Source: JASGCK01 sp031430035 (lineage in GTDB: Bacteria > Pseudomonadota > Gammaproteobacteria > Burkholderiales > Burkholderiaceae_C). From it: DNA of 5,625 bases. The position numbers and the translations under genes are program-made. How positions within the stretch are numbered: position 1 is the first letter of the stretch; the number at the start of each line of letters is the position of its first letter. Under the pieces are notes generated by a model. The model was given only the letters and a program-made list of their open reading frames with translations. It ran no database searches and was not told where the DNA came from. The DNA lies in NCBI GenBank assembly GCA_031430035.1, contig JANPAS010000104.1, positions 1 to 5,625 on the forward strand, read 5' to 3'. Positions 1 to 5,625 of this stretch are shown piece after piece.

Positions 1-489
1 CAAGCAGCGCACGTCGTGCGTGCCACGCGCTACGCGCCGCACGGCATACGCGGCGTGGCAGGCGGACGCGCCTCCAAGTGGGGACGCATTGCTGACTACG
101 CCACAACCGCCAACGACCAGATGTGCGTTTTGGTGCAAATCGAATCAAAAATTGCGCTTGACAACTTGGACGCCATTTGCGCCGTTGAGGGTGTTGATGG
201 TGTGTTTATTGGTCCTGCGGATCTGGCGGCATCGCTGGGCTACTTAGGACAACCCATGCACCCAGAGGCACTCAAAATTACCGATGACGCTTTCGCCCGC
301 ATCATCAAAAGCGGCAAAGCAGCTGGCTACTTAACCGCAGATGAAAAGCTAGCGCAGCGCTACCTAGACATGGGCGTGACCTTTATGGCCGTGGGGCTGG
401 ACAACAACATCTTGGTGCGTGGGACGAAGGCGCTGGTGGAGAGGTTTAAAGTTGCCAAACCAGCAGGTGCACTGGGGAGTGGGTATTAA
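1..489 (+). CDS. hpaI: HpaI/HpcH-type aldolase, C-terminal part (5' end outside window)
   Basis: The open frame enters from the left edge and ends at TAA 487-489, giving 162 residues. The family cleaves 4-hydroxy-2-oxo acids, such as 4-hydroxy-2-oxoheptanedioate, to pyruvate plus an aldehyde in the cytoplasm, using a divalent metal. Visible hallmarks are ATRYAPHGIRGV near the left edge, ANDQMCVLVQIES with the metal-ligand Glu at 142-144, and GVDGVFIGPADLAASLGY with the metal-ligand Asp at 220-222. The Glu-Asp spacing of 26 residues matches E149/D175 of E. coli HpaI as I recall it. About 100 N-terminal residues are missing, including the catalytic His and Arg. The loop between GIRGV and RASKW is a little shorter than in E. 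coli HpaI. A GTG at 16 is internal, not the start, because family sequence continues upstream of it. GarL- or RhmA-like substrate use cannot be excluded, so the symbol is tentative. Confidence 0.9.
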   Translation, partial: QAAHVVRATRYAPHGIRGVAGGRASKWGRIADYATTANDQMCVLVQIESKIALDNLDAICAVEGVDGVFIGPADLAASLGYLGQPMHPEALKITDDAFARIIKSGKAAGYLTADEKLAQRYLDMGVTFMAVGLDNNILVRGTKALVERFKVAKPAGALGSGY

Positions 490-490
490 A

Positions 491-505
491 ATAATTCGGA
501 ATTAT
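491..505. repeat. AT-rich palindrome ATAATT-CGG-AATTAT
   Basis: Six-base perfect inverted arms flank a 3-base centre, starting 1 bp after the aldolase stop codon. With no G/C in the arms and no T-run after it, this is not a convincing terminator. It lies directly upstream of the putative -35 box at 508, so it could be an AT-rich upstream promoter element or a second protein-binding site. It could also be chance in AT-rich DNA. Confidence 0.4.
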
Positions 506-544
506 CCTTGCATTTTGAATATGCCATGTTTAAAATACAAGGAT
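504..544. repeat. 41-bp palindrome overlapping promoter and start codon of the ATPase gene
   Basis: The dyad is centred on base 524. The outer arms are ATCCTTGCATTTT (504-516) and AAAATACAAGGAT (532-544), matching at 12 of 13 positions. The core ATGcCAT (521-527) shares the same centre. Over the whole element 17 of 20 base pairs are complementary, and two of the three mismatches would be G-U pairs in RNA. The right arm includes the first two bases of the ATPase start codon. It could be an operator for a dimeric repressor, an RNA hairpin that hides the start in read-through transcripts, or both. No regulator is encoded immediately next to it, apart from the ATPase itself. Confidence 0.75.
508..536 (+). 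promoter_or_regulatory. Putative sigma-70 promoter of the ATPase gene (leaderless)
   Basis: TTGCAT (508-513) and TAAAAT (531-536) are separated by exactly 17 bp. They match the -35 and -10 consensus at 4 of 6 and 5 of 6 positions. A start about 7 bases after the -10 box falls at 543, the A of the ATPase ATG, so the message would be leaderless. This agrees with the lack of a usable ribosome binding site: the only AAGG (539-542) abuts the ATG. Both boxes lie within or at the edge of the arms of the 41-bp palindrome, so a bound protein would block RNA polymerase. The call rests on sequence alone. Confidence 0.6.
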
Positions 545-1700
545 GTTTAATCGACTATCCGAACTCGATCTTGTAGAAAAATTACGCTGGAGTCCAGCCG
601 TTGCCATACTTGGCGCACGTCAAGTTGGCAAAACCACACTTGCAAAAAACTTACTCCAAACTCACGCGGGAGCCGTGTATTTGGATTTGGAACGCCCACA
701 AGACAGAGAGCGCCTAGGCGATGGGGAGTTGTTCTTTCAAAACCACGCGCAAGAACTGGTCATTTTGGATGAGGTGCAAAACGCACCCGAGTTATTTAGC
801 TTACTCCGTGGAGAGATTGATCGTTTGCGCCGTCCAGGACGGTTTGTGCTCCTCGGCTCTGCTTCTTTTGAGCTCCTTCAGCAAAGCCAATCTTTGGCTG
901 GACGACTGGCTATCGTCGATATGCAACCCTTGGTCTACGATGAAGTTAAAGCACAAGCTGATAACTTACAAACGCTACAGAAGCTTTGGGTCATGGGCGG
1001 CTTCCCCGAGAGCTACCAAGCTCCTACATCACATGCATCGTGGGCTTGGCGCGATGCTTTCATTAGGCATCAACTGCATACCGACTTGCCCGCTCTGGGC
1101 TTGCGTGCCGATCCAGAAGCCATACGGCGTTTTTGGCGAATGCTCGCAAACAATCAAGGACAAATTTTTAACGCGCTTGCGTTTGCCAACGCACTCGATG
1201 TCAGCGCACCTACCGTCACGCGGTGGTTAGATTTTTTAACGGGCGCACTGTTAGTCAGAAGGCTGGAGCCCTATTTCATCAACTTGAATAAACGGCTCGT
1301 CAAATCACCTAAAGTTTACGTGCGCGACAGCGGTTTGCTTCACAATTTGCTGGGACTACCAAGCGTATCCGACCTTCAAGGCCACACCATAGCGGGAGCA
1401 TCGTGGGAAGGTTTTGTGATTGATCAAATTCAGGCACATTTGCCGCCTGGTGCGACCATGAATTTCTATCGCACAGCAGCAGGAGCAGAGTTAGATGTGG
1501 TGGTAGAGATGGGCAACAAGAAATTAGGTTTTGAAATTAAATTCAGCTCTAATCCCAAGCCTGCAAAAGGCTTTTGGCAATCGCTAGAGGACATCAAACC
1601 CGACCAGAGTTATATCGTTGCGCCTGTAGCCACGGGCTGGGCCGTGCGCGACAACGTGCATGTCTTGCCTGTGGGGGAAATTGCGCGTGTGTTTGTCTAA
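543..1700 (+). CDS. AAA_14/DUF4143-type ATP-binding protein
   Basis: This complete gene encodes 385 residues, a usual length for the family. The order is an AAA+ ATPase domain, a winged-helix-like middle and a DUF4143 C-terminus. Walker A is GARQVGKT at 24-31 (Lys30). Walker B is LVILDE at 72-77 (Asp76, Glu77). A sensor-1-like LLGSAS lies at 103-108. The segment FIRHQLHTDLP near 172-182 and the APTVTRWLDFLTGALLVRRLEPY region are typical of the family. The C-terminus keeps a PD-(D/E)XK-like signature: Asp318 in GAELDVVVE, then Glu331-Ile-Lys333 in GFEIKFS, with SWEGFVIDQI at 287-296. The start at 543 places MFNRLSELD just before the ATPase core, as in homologues. The cellular role of these patchily distributed, often solitary proteins is not established. 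The chemistry is presumably ATP hydrolysis; nuclease activity is only inferred from the fold signature. No signal peptide or membrane segment is seen. Confidence 0.93.
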   Translation: MFNRLSELDLVEKLRWSPAVAILGARQVGKTTLAKNLLQTHAGAVYLDLERPQDRERLGDGELFFQNHAQELVILDEVQNAPELFSLLRGEIDRLRRPGRFVLLGSASFELLQQSQSLAGRLAIVDMQPLVYDEVKAQADNLQTLQKLWVMGGFPESYQAPTSHASWAWRDAFIRHQLHTDLPALGLRADPEAIRRFWRMLANNQGQIFNALAFANALDVSAPTVTRWLDFLTGALLVRRLEPYFINLNKRLVKSPKVYVRDSGLLHNLLGLPSVSDLQGHTIAGASWEGFVIDQIQAHLPPGATMNFYRTAAGAELDVVVEMGNKKLGFEIKFSSNPKPAKGFWQSLEDIKPDQSYIVAPVATGWAVRDNVHVLPVGEIARVFV

Positions 1701-2284
1701 GTACGCACCGCAAACTGCGGAAAGTACCGCATCACCACCGCGCCTTTTAAATCCCACGCTTTGCATTGATTGAGGTGTTTGGGTGGTTCGGTCACTTCAG
1801 TGGATTTCAATTTGCTGTTGCTACTGCGGTACGGATACACCGTTTGATATGCCGCCGTGGCTGCGCCCGATAGCAGTTCGCGCACATGGGTGCAGCCGTC
1901 TAAGCCGCCAATTGCGCCTTCGATTTTCTTTTTCCAGCCGCGTCCCATTTGCAGGCCGATCACGGCGCGGATGGGGTCGATGGCGGGTTTGCATTCTAGG
2001 TACGGCGTATAGGGCATGGCGGCGGCGATGTCGTGGATAACCATGTCGTCGTCGATGGTGATGCGGATCAGCATGTTGTGAATGGCCGCGTCCGCTGGCA
2101 TCTCGCCTCTGTAGCCGAGGCTGATAGGGAAGCTTTTGCTGTCGCGCAGTTCGCCTTCAATGTCCCACAGGCCATCATCACGCAGATAGCCGCGGTAGGT
2201 AATTTTGCGGTCGTGCAAATGGCGGCGCGGTGCGGCGGGTGGGAGTTCTAGGTTGACAGATGAGGTGTTTGTTTCGGTTTGCAT
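1697..2284 (-). CDS. DUF2889 domain-containing protein
   Basis: This 195-residue protein of unknown function is recognised by family segments: APRRHLHDRKITYRGYLRDDGLWDIEGEL (18-46), then LIRITIDDDMVIHDI (72-86), GRGWKKKIEGAIGGLDGCTHVRELL (114-138), and a C-terminus with HLNQC followed by GAVVMRYFPQF. This spans the whole family, so it looks intact and cytoplasmic, without signal or membrane segments. The frame is open up to 2365, with alternative ATGs at 2365, 2323 and 2314. I chose the ATG at 2282-2284 because homologues start a short way before APRR and because the longest form would nearly abut the divergent adaptor gene. No start has a strong ribosome binding site. Its TAG (1697-1699) overlaps the TAA of the convergent ATPase gene. 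Conserved Cys131-Thr-His133 and other His/Asp residues could bind a ligand, but that is speculation. Confidence 0.88.
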   Translation of the reverse strand: MQTETNTSSVNLELPPAAPRRHLHDRKITYRGYLRDDGLWDIEGELRDSKSFPISLGYRGEMPADAAIHNMLIRITIDDDMVIHDIAAAMPYTPYLECKPAIDPIRAVIGLQMGRGWKKKIEGAIGGLDGCTHVRELLSGAATAAYQTVYPYRSSNSKLKSTEVTEPPKHLNQCKAWDLKGAVVMRYFPQFAVRT

Positions 2285-2373
2285 GGCTTTATTTTCGCTC
2301 CAATCCCGCCCCATAATTGTCATTTCGTCGCAAATGACTGGTTTTGCAATAGAGACCTTGGACAATACAAACT
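2285..2373. promoter_or_regulatory. Divergent intergenic control region
   Basis: These 89 bp separate the chosen start of the DUF2889 gene from the start of the efflux adaptor gene, so promoters for both directions should lie here. TTGTCA (2317-2322) and TTGCAA (2344-2349, its own reverse complement) resemble -35 boxes. I could not pair either with a good -10 box at 16-18 bp on either strand. The adaptor has only a weak GGA (2360-2362), 11 bases before its ATG. The region contains one perfect dyad, listed separately. Confidence 0.5.
2319..2338. promoter_or_regulatory. Candidate operator: dyad GTCATTT-N6-AAATGAC
   Basis: Two perfect 7-base inverted arms are separated by 6 bp, between the DUF2889 gene and the efflux operon. 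Size and placement fit a binding site for a dimeric repressor of the kind (TetR, MarR) that commonly controls RND pumps. The left arm overlaps the TTGTCA -35-like hexamer. No regulator gene lies in the window, so any such protein would act from elsewhere. If the DUF2889 protein actually starts at 2365, the dyad would lie inside its coding sequence. Confidence 0.45.
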
Positions 2374-3510
2374 ATGAAATTTAAAGCACTTCCCAAATGG
2401 TTGAAATGGGCGCTTGCCCTTGTGGTTTTAGCCGCCCTCGTGATGTTTATTGGCAAAGGCATGGCAAAGCGCAAAGCCGACCAAGCAGCGATTGAAACGG
2501 CAGCCGTCGTTAAAAAAGCCAATGTCAGCATTGAGCTTGCGCCTAGCGATGTCGTTGTGGTGAAAACGATTCTGCTCTCGCAAGGCTTGCCGATTTCAGG
2601 TAATGTGCGTGCCGCTAACAATGCGGTTGTCAAAGCGAAAGTGGCAGGAGAACTCAAAGGATTGGTTTTGCGTGAAGGCGATTCAGTGACGGCAGGACAA
2701 CTCATCGCCACCATTGACACCACAGAATTTTTGGCACGCCAAAACCAAGCGCAAAAAACAGCAGAAGCAGCGAAGGCGCAGGTCGATATTGCGCAGCGCA
2801 GCTTTGATAACAACAAGTCGCTGGTCGATCAAAACTTTATCTCTAAAACAGCACTAGACACATCGCTGGCAACGTTAGAGGGTGCTAAAGCCAGCTACGC
2901 CGCAGCCATTGCAGGCGTGGATGTCGCTAAAAAAGCACTGGACGATACCCGCGTCATCGCCCCCATTAGCGGGGTGATTTCGGTGCGCGGCACCCAGCCT
3001 GGCGAGCGCGTGGGCATTGATGCCAGAATTATGGAAATTATCGATTTGAGCCGCTTGGAGTTGGAAGCCACACTAGCAGCAGGTGATTCGATTGGCATTC
3101 GCCTTGGTCAAACAGCGTTGCTCACGGTTGAAGGTACAGCAAAAATAGTCAAAGCTCGTGTCGTACGTATCAATCCATCCGCAACAGCGGGTTCGCGCTC
3201 GGTACTGGTCTATCTAGCGTTAGAGAGCGTCCAAGGCCTACGCCCGGGCATGTTCGCACAAGGTACGCTTGCCACGGCTGTTGTGAAAACGTTGGCTGTA
3301 CCGAAAGCGGCCATTCGCAGTGACAAGCCTGCGCCTTACGTTCAAGTGGTTGAAAACAAAAAGATCGCGCACAAAACTGTGACGCTGGGTAGCACCGGCG
3401 AGTTTGAAGGTAGTGAATACGTGGCCGTACAAGGCTTAGCTGAAAACACCATCGTCCTGCAAGGCAATGTGGGTGCGGTTCGCGAAGGCATTGCTGCCAA
3501 AGGCCAATAG
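2374..3510 (+). CDS. RND efflux pump periplasmic adaptor (membrane fusion protein)
   Basis: This 378-residue, full-length adaptor links an inner-membrane RND permease to an outer-membrane channel. A basic start (MKFKALPKWLK) is followed by one hydrophobic segment at about 12-27 and a basic stretch (KGMAKRK). It is therefore probably anchored by an uncleaved helix rather than a lipid, as the N-terminus has no lipobox Cys. The first lipoyl half is at about 75-119 (SGNVRAANNAVVKAKVAGELKGL, EGDSVTAGQLIATID). An Ala/Gln/Lys-rich alpha-hairpin follows at about 120-190, and the second lipoyl half, VIAPISGVISVRGTQPGERV, from 194. A beta-barrel lies at about 222-300 (IDLSRLELEATL, LRPGMFAQGTL), and a membrane-proximal part from VPKAAI to the end. 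The permease gene starts 2 bp after its TAG, so the two form an operon. Substrate cannot be read from the sequence; the partner suggests drug- or solvent-type compounds rather than metals. Confidence 0.94.
   Translation: MKFKALPKWLKWALALVVLAALVMFIGKGMAKRKADQAAIETAAVVKKANVSIELAPSDVVVVKTILLSQGLPISGNVRAANNAVVKAKVAGELKGLVLREGDSVTAGQLIATIDTTEFLARQNQAQKTAEAAKAQVDIAQRSFDNNKSLVDQNFISKTALDTSLATLEGAKASYAAAIAGVDVAKKALDDTRVIAPISGVISVRGTQPGERVGIDARIMEIIDLSRLELEATLAAGDSIGIRLGQTALLTVEGTAKIVKARVVRINPSATAGSRSVLVYLALESVQGLRPGMFAQGTLATAVVKTLAVPKAAIRSDKPAPYVQVVENKKIAHKTVTLGSTGEFEGSEYVAVQGLAENTIVLQGNVGAVREGIAAKGQ
3499..3503 (+). promoter_or_regulatory. Ribosome binding site AAAGG for the permease gene
   Basis: AAAGG lies inside the last codons of the adaptor gene, 9 bases before the permease ATG at 3513. 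It fixes that start and, with the 2-bp gap between the genes, suggests coupled translation of adaptor and permease. Confidence 0.7.
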
Positions 3511-3512
3511 CC

Positions 3513-5625
3513 ATGTGGTTTACACGCGTATCCCTTCAAAATCCGGTCTTTGCGACCATGATGATGCTGTTGCTCGTTGTGCTTGGACTGTTTTCAATCC
3601 AAAAGCTGCAAGTCGATCAGTTCCCCAATATCGACTTTCCCGTGGTCGTGGTGTCTACCGAATACCCAGGCGCATCGCCCGAGGTGGTGGAGAGCGAAGT
3701 CACCAAAAAAATTGAAGAGAGTGTGAACTCGGTTGCGGGCATTAGTGCCTTGACTTCACGCAGCTATGAAAACGTCTCGGTTGTCATCATCGAGTTTCAA
3801 TTAACCGTCGATGGCCGCCGTGCCGCTGACGATGTACGCGAAAAAGTAGCTGCCGTTAGACCGACACTTCGCACCGAAGTGAAAGAGTCGCGCGTGCAGC
3901 GCTTCGACCCGTCTAGCAAGGCGGTGTGGTCGGTGGCAGTGTTGCCGCAAAAGTCGGCCAATGGCAAACCCATGAATGCGGTGGAACTCACCAATTGGGC
4001 GGATCAGGTCTTTAAAAAGCGCTTGGAAAACGTGCGCGGCGTGGGCGCTGTCAGCGTTGTGGGTGGCACGAAGCGCGAAATTAATATTTATCTAAACCCT
4101 CAGGCGATGGAGTCTTTGGGCATTACGGGTGACCAAATTGTGGCGGCAGTCAAAGGCGAGAACCAAGACTTGCCAGTTGGCGCGATTCGTAACTTGGTGC
4201 AGGAGCGTACCGTACAAATTGATGCGCGCATGAAAACGCCTAATGACTTCAACCAGATCATCATCACCAGAAAAAACGGTGCTGCGATTCGGCTCAACCA
4301 AGTCGCTCGCGTGTCCGACGGTGCGCCTGAATTAGAGAGCGCCGCACTCTATAACGGCGAGCGCACACTCTTGCTATCGGTGCAAAAGTCGCAAGACGAA
4401 AACACGATTGCTGTTGTGGATGGGCTCAACAAAACACTGGCCGAAATGCAAAAGCAGTTAGCCGATAGCGGCCAAAACAACGTACGACTAGAAACGGTCA
4501 CCGATGGCTCAAGGCAAATCAGAGTGGGCGTTAAAAACGTGCGTCAAACCTTGATTGAAGGCGCGCTGCTCACCATCTTGATTGTGTTTTTATTCCTCAA
4601 TTCTTGGCGCTCGACCGTCATCACGGGGCTGACGCTACCGATCTCGTTGATCGCCACATTTTTATTCATGCATTTGTTTGGTTTCACCATCAACATGATC
4701 ACCTTGATGGCGCTCTCGTTATGTGTGGGCCTGCTGATTGACGACGCCATTGTGGTGCGTGAGAACATTGTTCGGCACATACAAATGGGTAAATCGCCCT
4801 ACCAAGCGTCGATGGATGGCACGAAAGAAATCGGCCTTGCGGTGTTAGCAACCACGCTGTCGATCGTGGCGGTCTTCTTGCCGATTGGCTTTATGGGCGG
4901 CATTATTGGTAAGTTTTTTCACCAATTCGGCATCACGATTGTGGCGGCGGTACTGGTCTCGATGCTTGTCAGCTTTACGCTTGACCCGATGCTCTCCAGC
5001 ATTTGGCACGACCCTGCGATTGACGCGCATGGCAAACCCAAAGTGCCGCCCGTGACAAAGATGGAGAAGCTGTACGAGTTCACTATTGGCCGCGTCACAG
5101 GCTGGTTTGATCGCGGAACGACATGGGTGGAAGACCAATACCAGCATGCCCTGCAGTGGTCTTTGGCACATAAAGGTGTCACGGTTTTGGCGGCAGCGCT
5201 GATCTTCTTTGCCAGCATTTTTATGGTTCGCTTTATTGGCACCGAGTTTGTGCCTAAGGCCGACTTTTCTGAAACATCCATTTCGTTCTACACGCCCGTG
5301 GGCTCGTCACTAGAGAACACAGAGGCCAAAGCCAAGCAAGTCGAAGCGATTGTGCGCAGCTTTAAAGAAGTGAAGTACACCTTGGCAACTGTCAATACAG
5401 GCACAGCCAGCGGAAAGATTTACGCCAACATTTTTGTGCGTATGGTTGACCGCAAAGACCGCAAACTCAGTGTCGACGATATGTCAGCCACGCTCCGCGA
5501 GCGCCTCAATCAAGTGGCGGGGATCACTGTGACGCACGTTGGCTTACTTGATGCCGTGGGCGGCAATAAACAAGTAGAGTTCTCCTTGCAGGGAACCGAT
5601 CAACGTGAGTTAGAGCGTTTGGCTG
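3513..5625 (+). CDS. RND efflux permease, HAE1/AcrB-type (3' end outside window)
   Basis: The frame opens with MWFTRVSLQNPVFATMMM and stays open to the right edge, showing 704 residues of a family usually about 1030-1050 long. This proton-driven inner-membrane pump component captures substrates mainly from the periplasm. TM1 is at about 13-30. The porter region follows, starting QVDQFPNIDFPVVVVSTEYPGASPEVVE. TM2-TM4 span about 346-415 and TM5-TM6 about 445-505. TM7 is at about 554-572, and the second porter half begins after GTEFVPKADFSE. TM4 carries the paired proton-relay acids Asp410-Asp411 in GLLIDDAIVV, equivalent to AcrB D407/D408. That favours the HAE1 (multidrug, organic substrate) class over metal exporters. 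The residues corresponding to the AcrB TM10/TM11 relay lie beyond the window. No frameshift or internal stop is seen. The exact pump name and substrate cannot be assigned. Confidence 0.95.
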   Translation, partial: MWFTRVSLQNPVFATMMMLLLVVLGLFSIQKLQVDQFPNIDFPVVVVSTEYPGASPEVVESEVTKKIEESVNSVAGISALTSRSYENVSVVIIEFQLTVDGRRAADDVREKVAAVRPTLRTEVKESRVQRFDPSSKAVWSVAVLPQKSANGKPMNAVELTNWADQVFKKRLENVRGVGAVSVVGGTKREINIYLNPQAMESLGITGDQIVAAVKGENQDLPVGAIRNLVQERTVQIDARMKTPNDFNQIIITRKNGAAIRLNQVARVSDGAPELESAALYNGERTLLLSVQKSQDENTIAVVDGLNKTLAEMQKQLADSGQNNVRLETVTDGSRQIRVGVKNVRQTLIEGALLTILIVFLFLNSWRSTVITGLTLPISLIATFLFMHLFGFTINMITLMALSLCVGLLIDDAIVVRENIVRHIQMGKSPYQASMDGTKEIGLAVLATTLSIVAVFLPIGFMGGIIGKFFHQFGITIVAAVLVSMLVSFTLDPMLSSIWHDPAIDAHGKPKVPPVTKMEKLYEFTIGRVTGWFDRGTTWVEDQYQHALQWSLAHKGVTVLAAALIFFASIFMVRFIGTEFVPKADFSETSISFYTPVGSSLENTEAKAKQVEAIVRSFKEVKYTLATVNTGTASGKIYANIFVRMVDRKDRKLSVDDMSATLRERLNQVAGITVTHVGLLDAVGGNKQVEFSLQGTDQRELERLA

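Noticed and set aside
21..60. 8-base inverted repeat TGCCACGC ... GCGTGGCA
   Set aside because: The arms are 24 bp apart, GC-rich, and lie within the conserved ATRY...GIRGV coding motif, so codon content explains them better than a regulatory site.
521..528. ATG codons at 521 and 526 as alternative starts of the ATPase
   Set aside because: Neither is in frame with the Walker A-containing reading frame, and the ATG at 543 gives the expected N-terminus.
491..544. Intergenic palindromes as a rho-independent terminator for the aldolase gene
   Set aside because: The stems are AT-rich and neither is followed by a run of T residues on the plus strand.
721..1230. Open frame of 169 codons overlapping the ATPase gene in another frame
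   Set aside because: It has no family resemblance and lies wholly within a gene with clear Walker motifs; it is a shadow frame.
1708..1720. Small hairpin CCGCA-AAC-TGCGG just after the ATPase stop codon, considered as a terminator
   Set aside because: The stem is only 5 bp, no T-run follows on either strand, and it lies inside the coding end of the DUF2889 gene.
2289..2816. Minus-strand open frame of 175 codons opposite the adaptor gene start
   Set aside because: Its Ala/Ser/Thr-rich translation mirrors the adaptor's reading frame, no domain is recognisable, and it would cover the divergent control region.
4845..5281. Two overlapping minus-strand open frames (4845-5171 and 4919-5281) opposite the permease gene
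   Set aside because: They run antisense to well-conserved transmembrane and porter segments and show no recognisable motifs or start signals.

Overview
The window looks like a stretch of a betaproteobacterial chromosome, probably Burkholderiales. The base composition is moderate, and the gene types fit that group: an HpaI-type aldolase, a DUF2889 protein and a two-gene RND efflux unit whose sequence resembles comamonad-type transporters. The taxonomic call rests on recalled family resemblance, not on a search.

Layout from left to right. (1) Bases 1-489 hold the 3' part of an HpaI/HpcH-type class II aldolase, plus strand, cut by the left edge. (2) Bases 490-542 form a short AT-rich gap with two palindromes. 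The larger is a 41-bp dyad that contains a promoter-like -35/-10 pair and runs into the next start codon. (3) Bases 543-1700 encode a complete AAA_14/DUF4143-type ATPase with a nuclease-fold-like C-terminus. (4) Bases 1697-2284, minus strand, encode a DUF2889 protein that meets the ATPase tail to tail with overlapping stop codons. (5) Bases 2285-2373 are a divergent control region with a perfect dyad (GTCATTT-N6-AAATGAC). (6) Bases 2374-3510 encode an RND periplasmic adaptor, followed after 2 bp by (7) an RND inner-membrane permease from 3513 that runs off the right edge.

How the genes work together. The adaptor and permease are almost certainly one operon and two parts of a tripartite efflux pump. 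No outer-membrane channel or dedicated regulator lies in the window. The aldolase, the ATPase and the DUF2889 protein have no evident functional link to the pump or to each other. The ATPase looks like a self-contained accessory gene placed between housekeeping-type genes. No gene-free stretch exceeds 300 bases, and I saw no tRNA, rRNA, CRISPR array, insertion sequence or phage feature. The most unusual feature is the 41-bp palindrome at the ATPase start, which predicts a leaderless, possibly self-regulated transcript.
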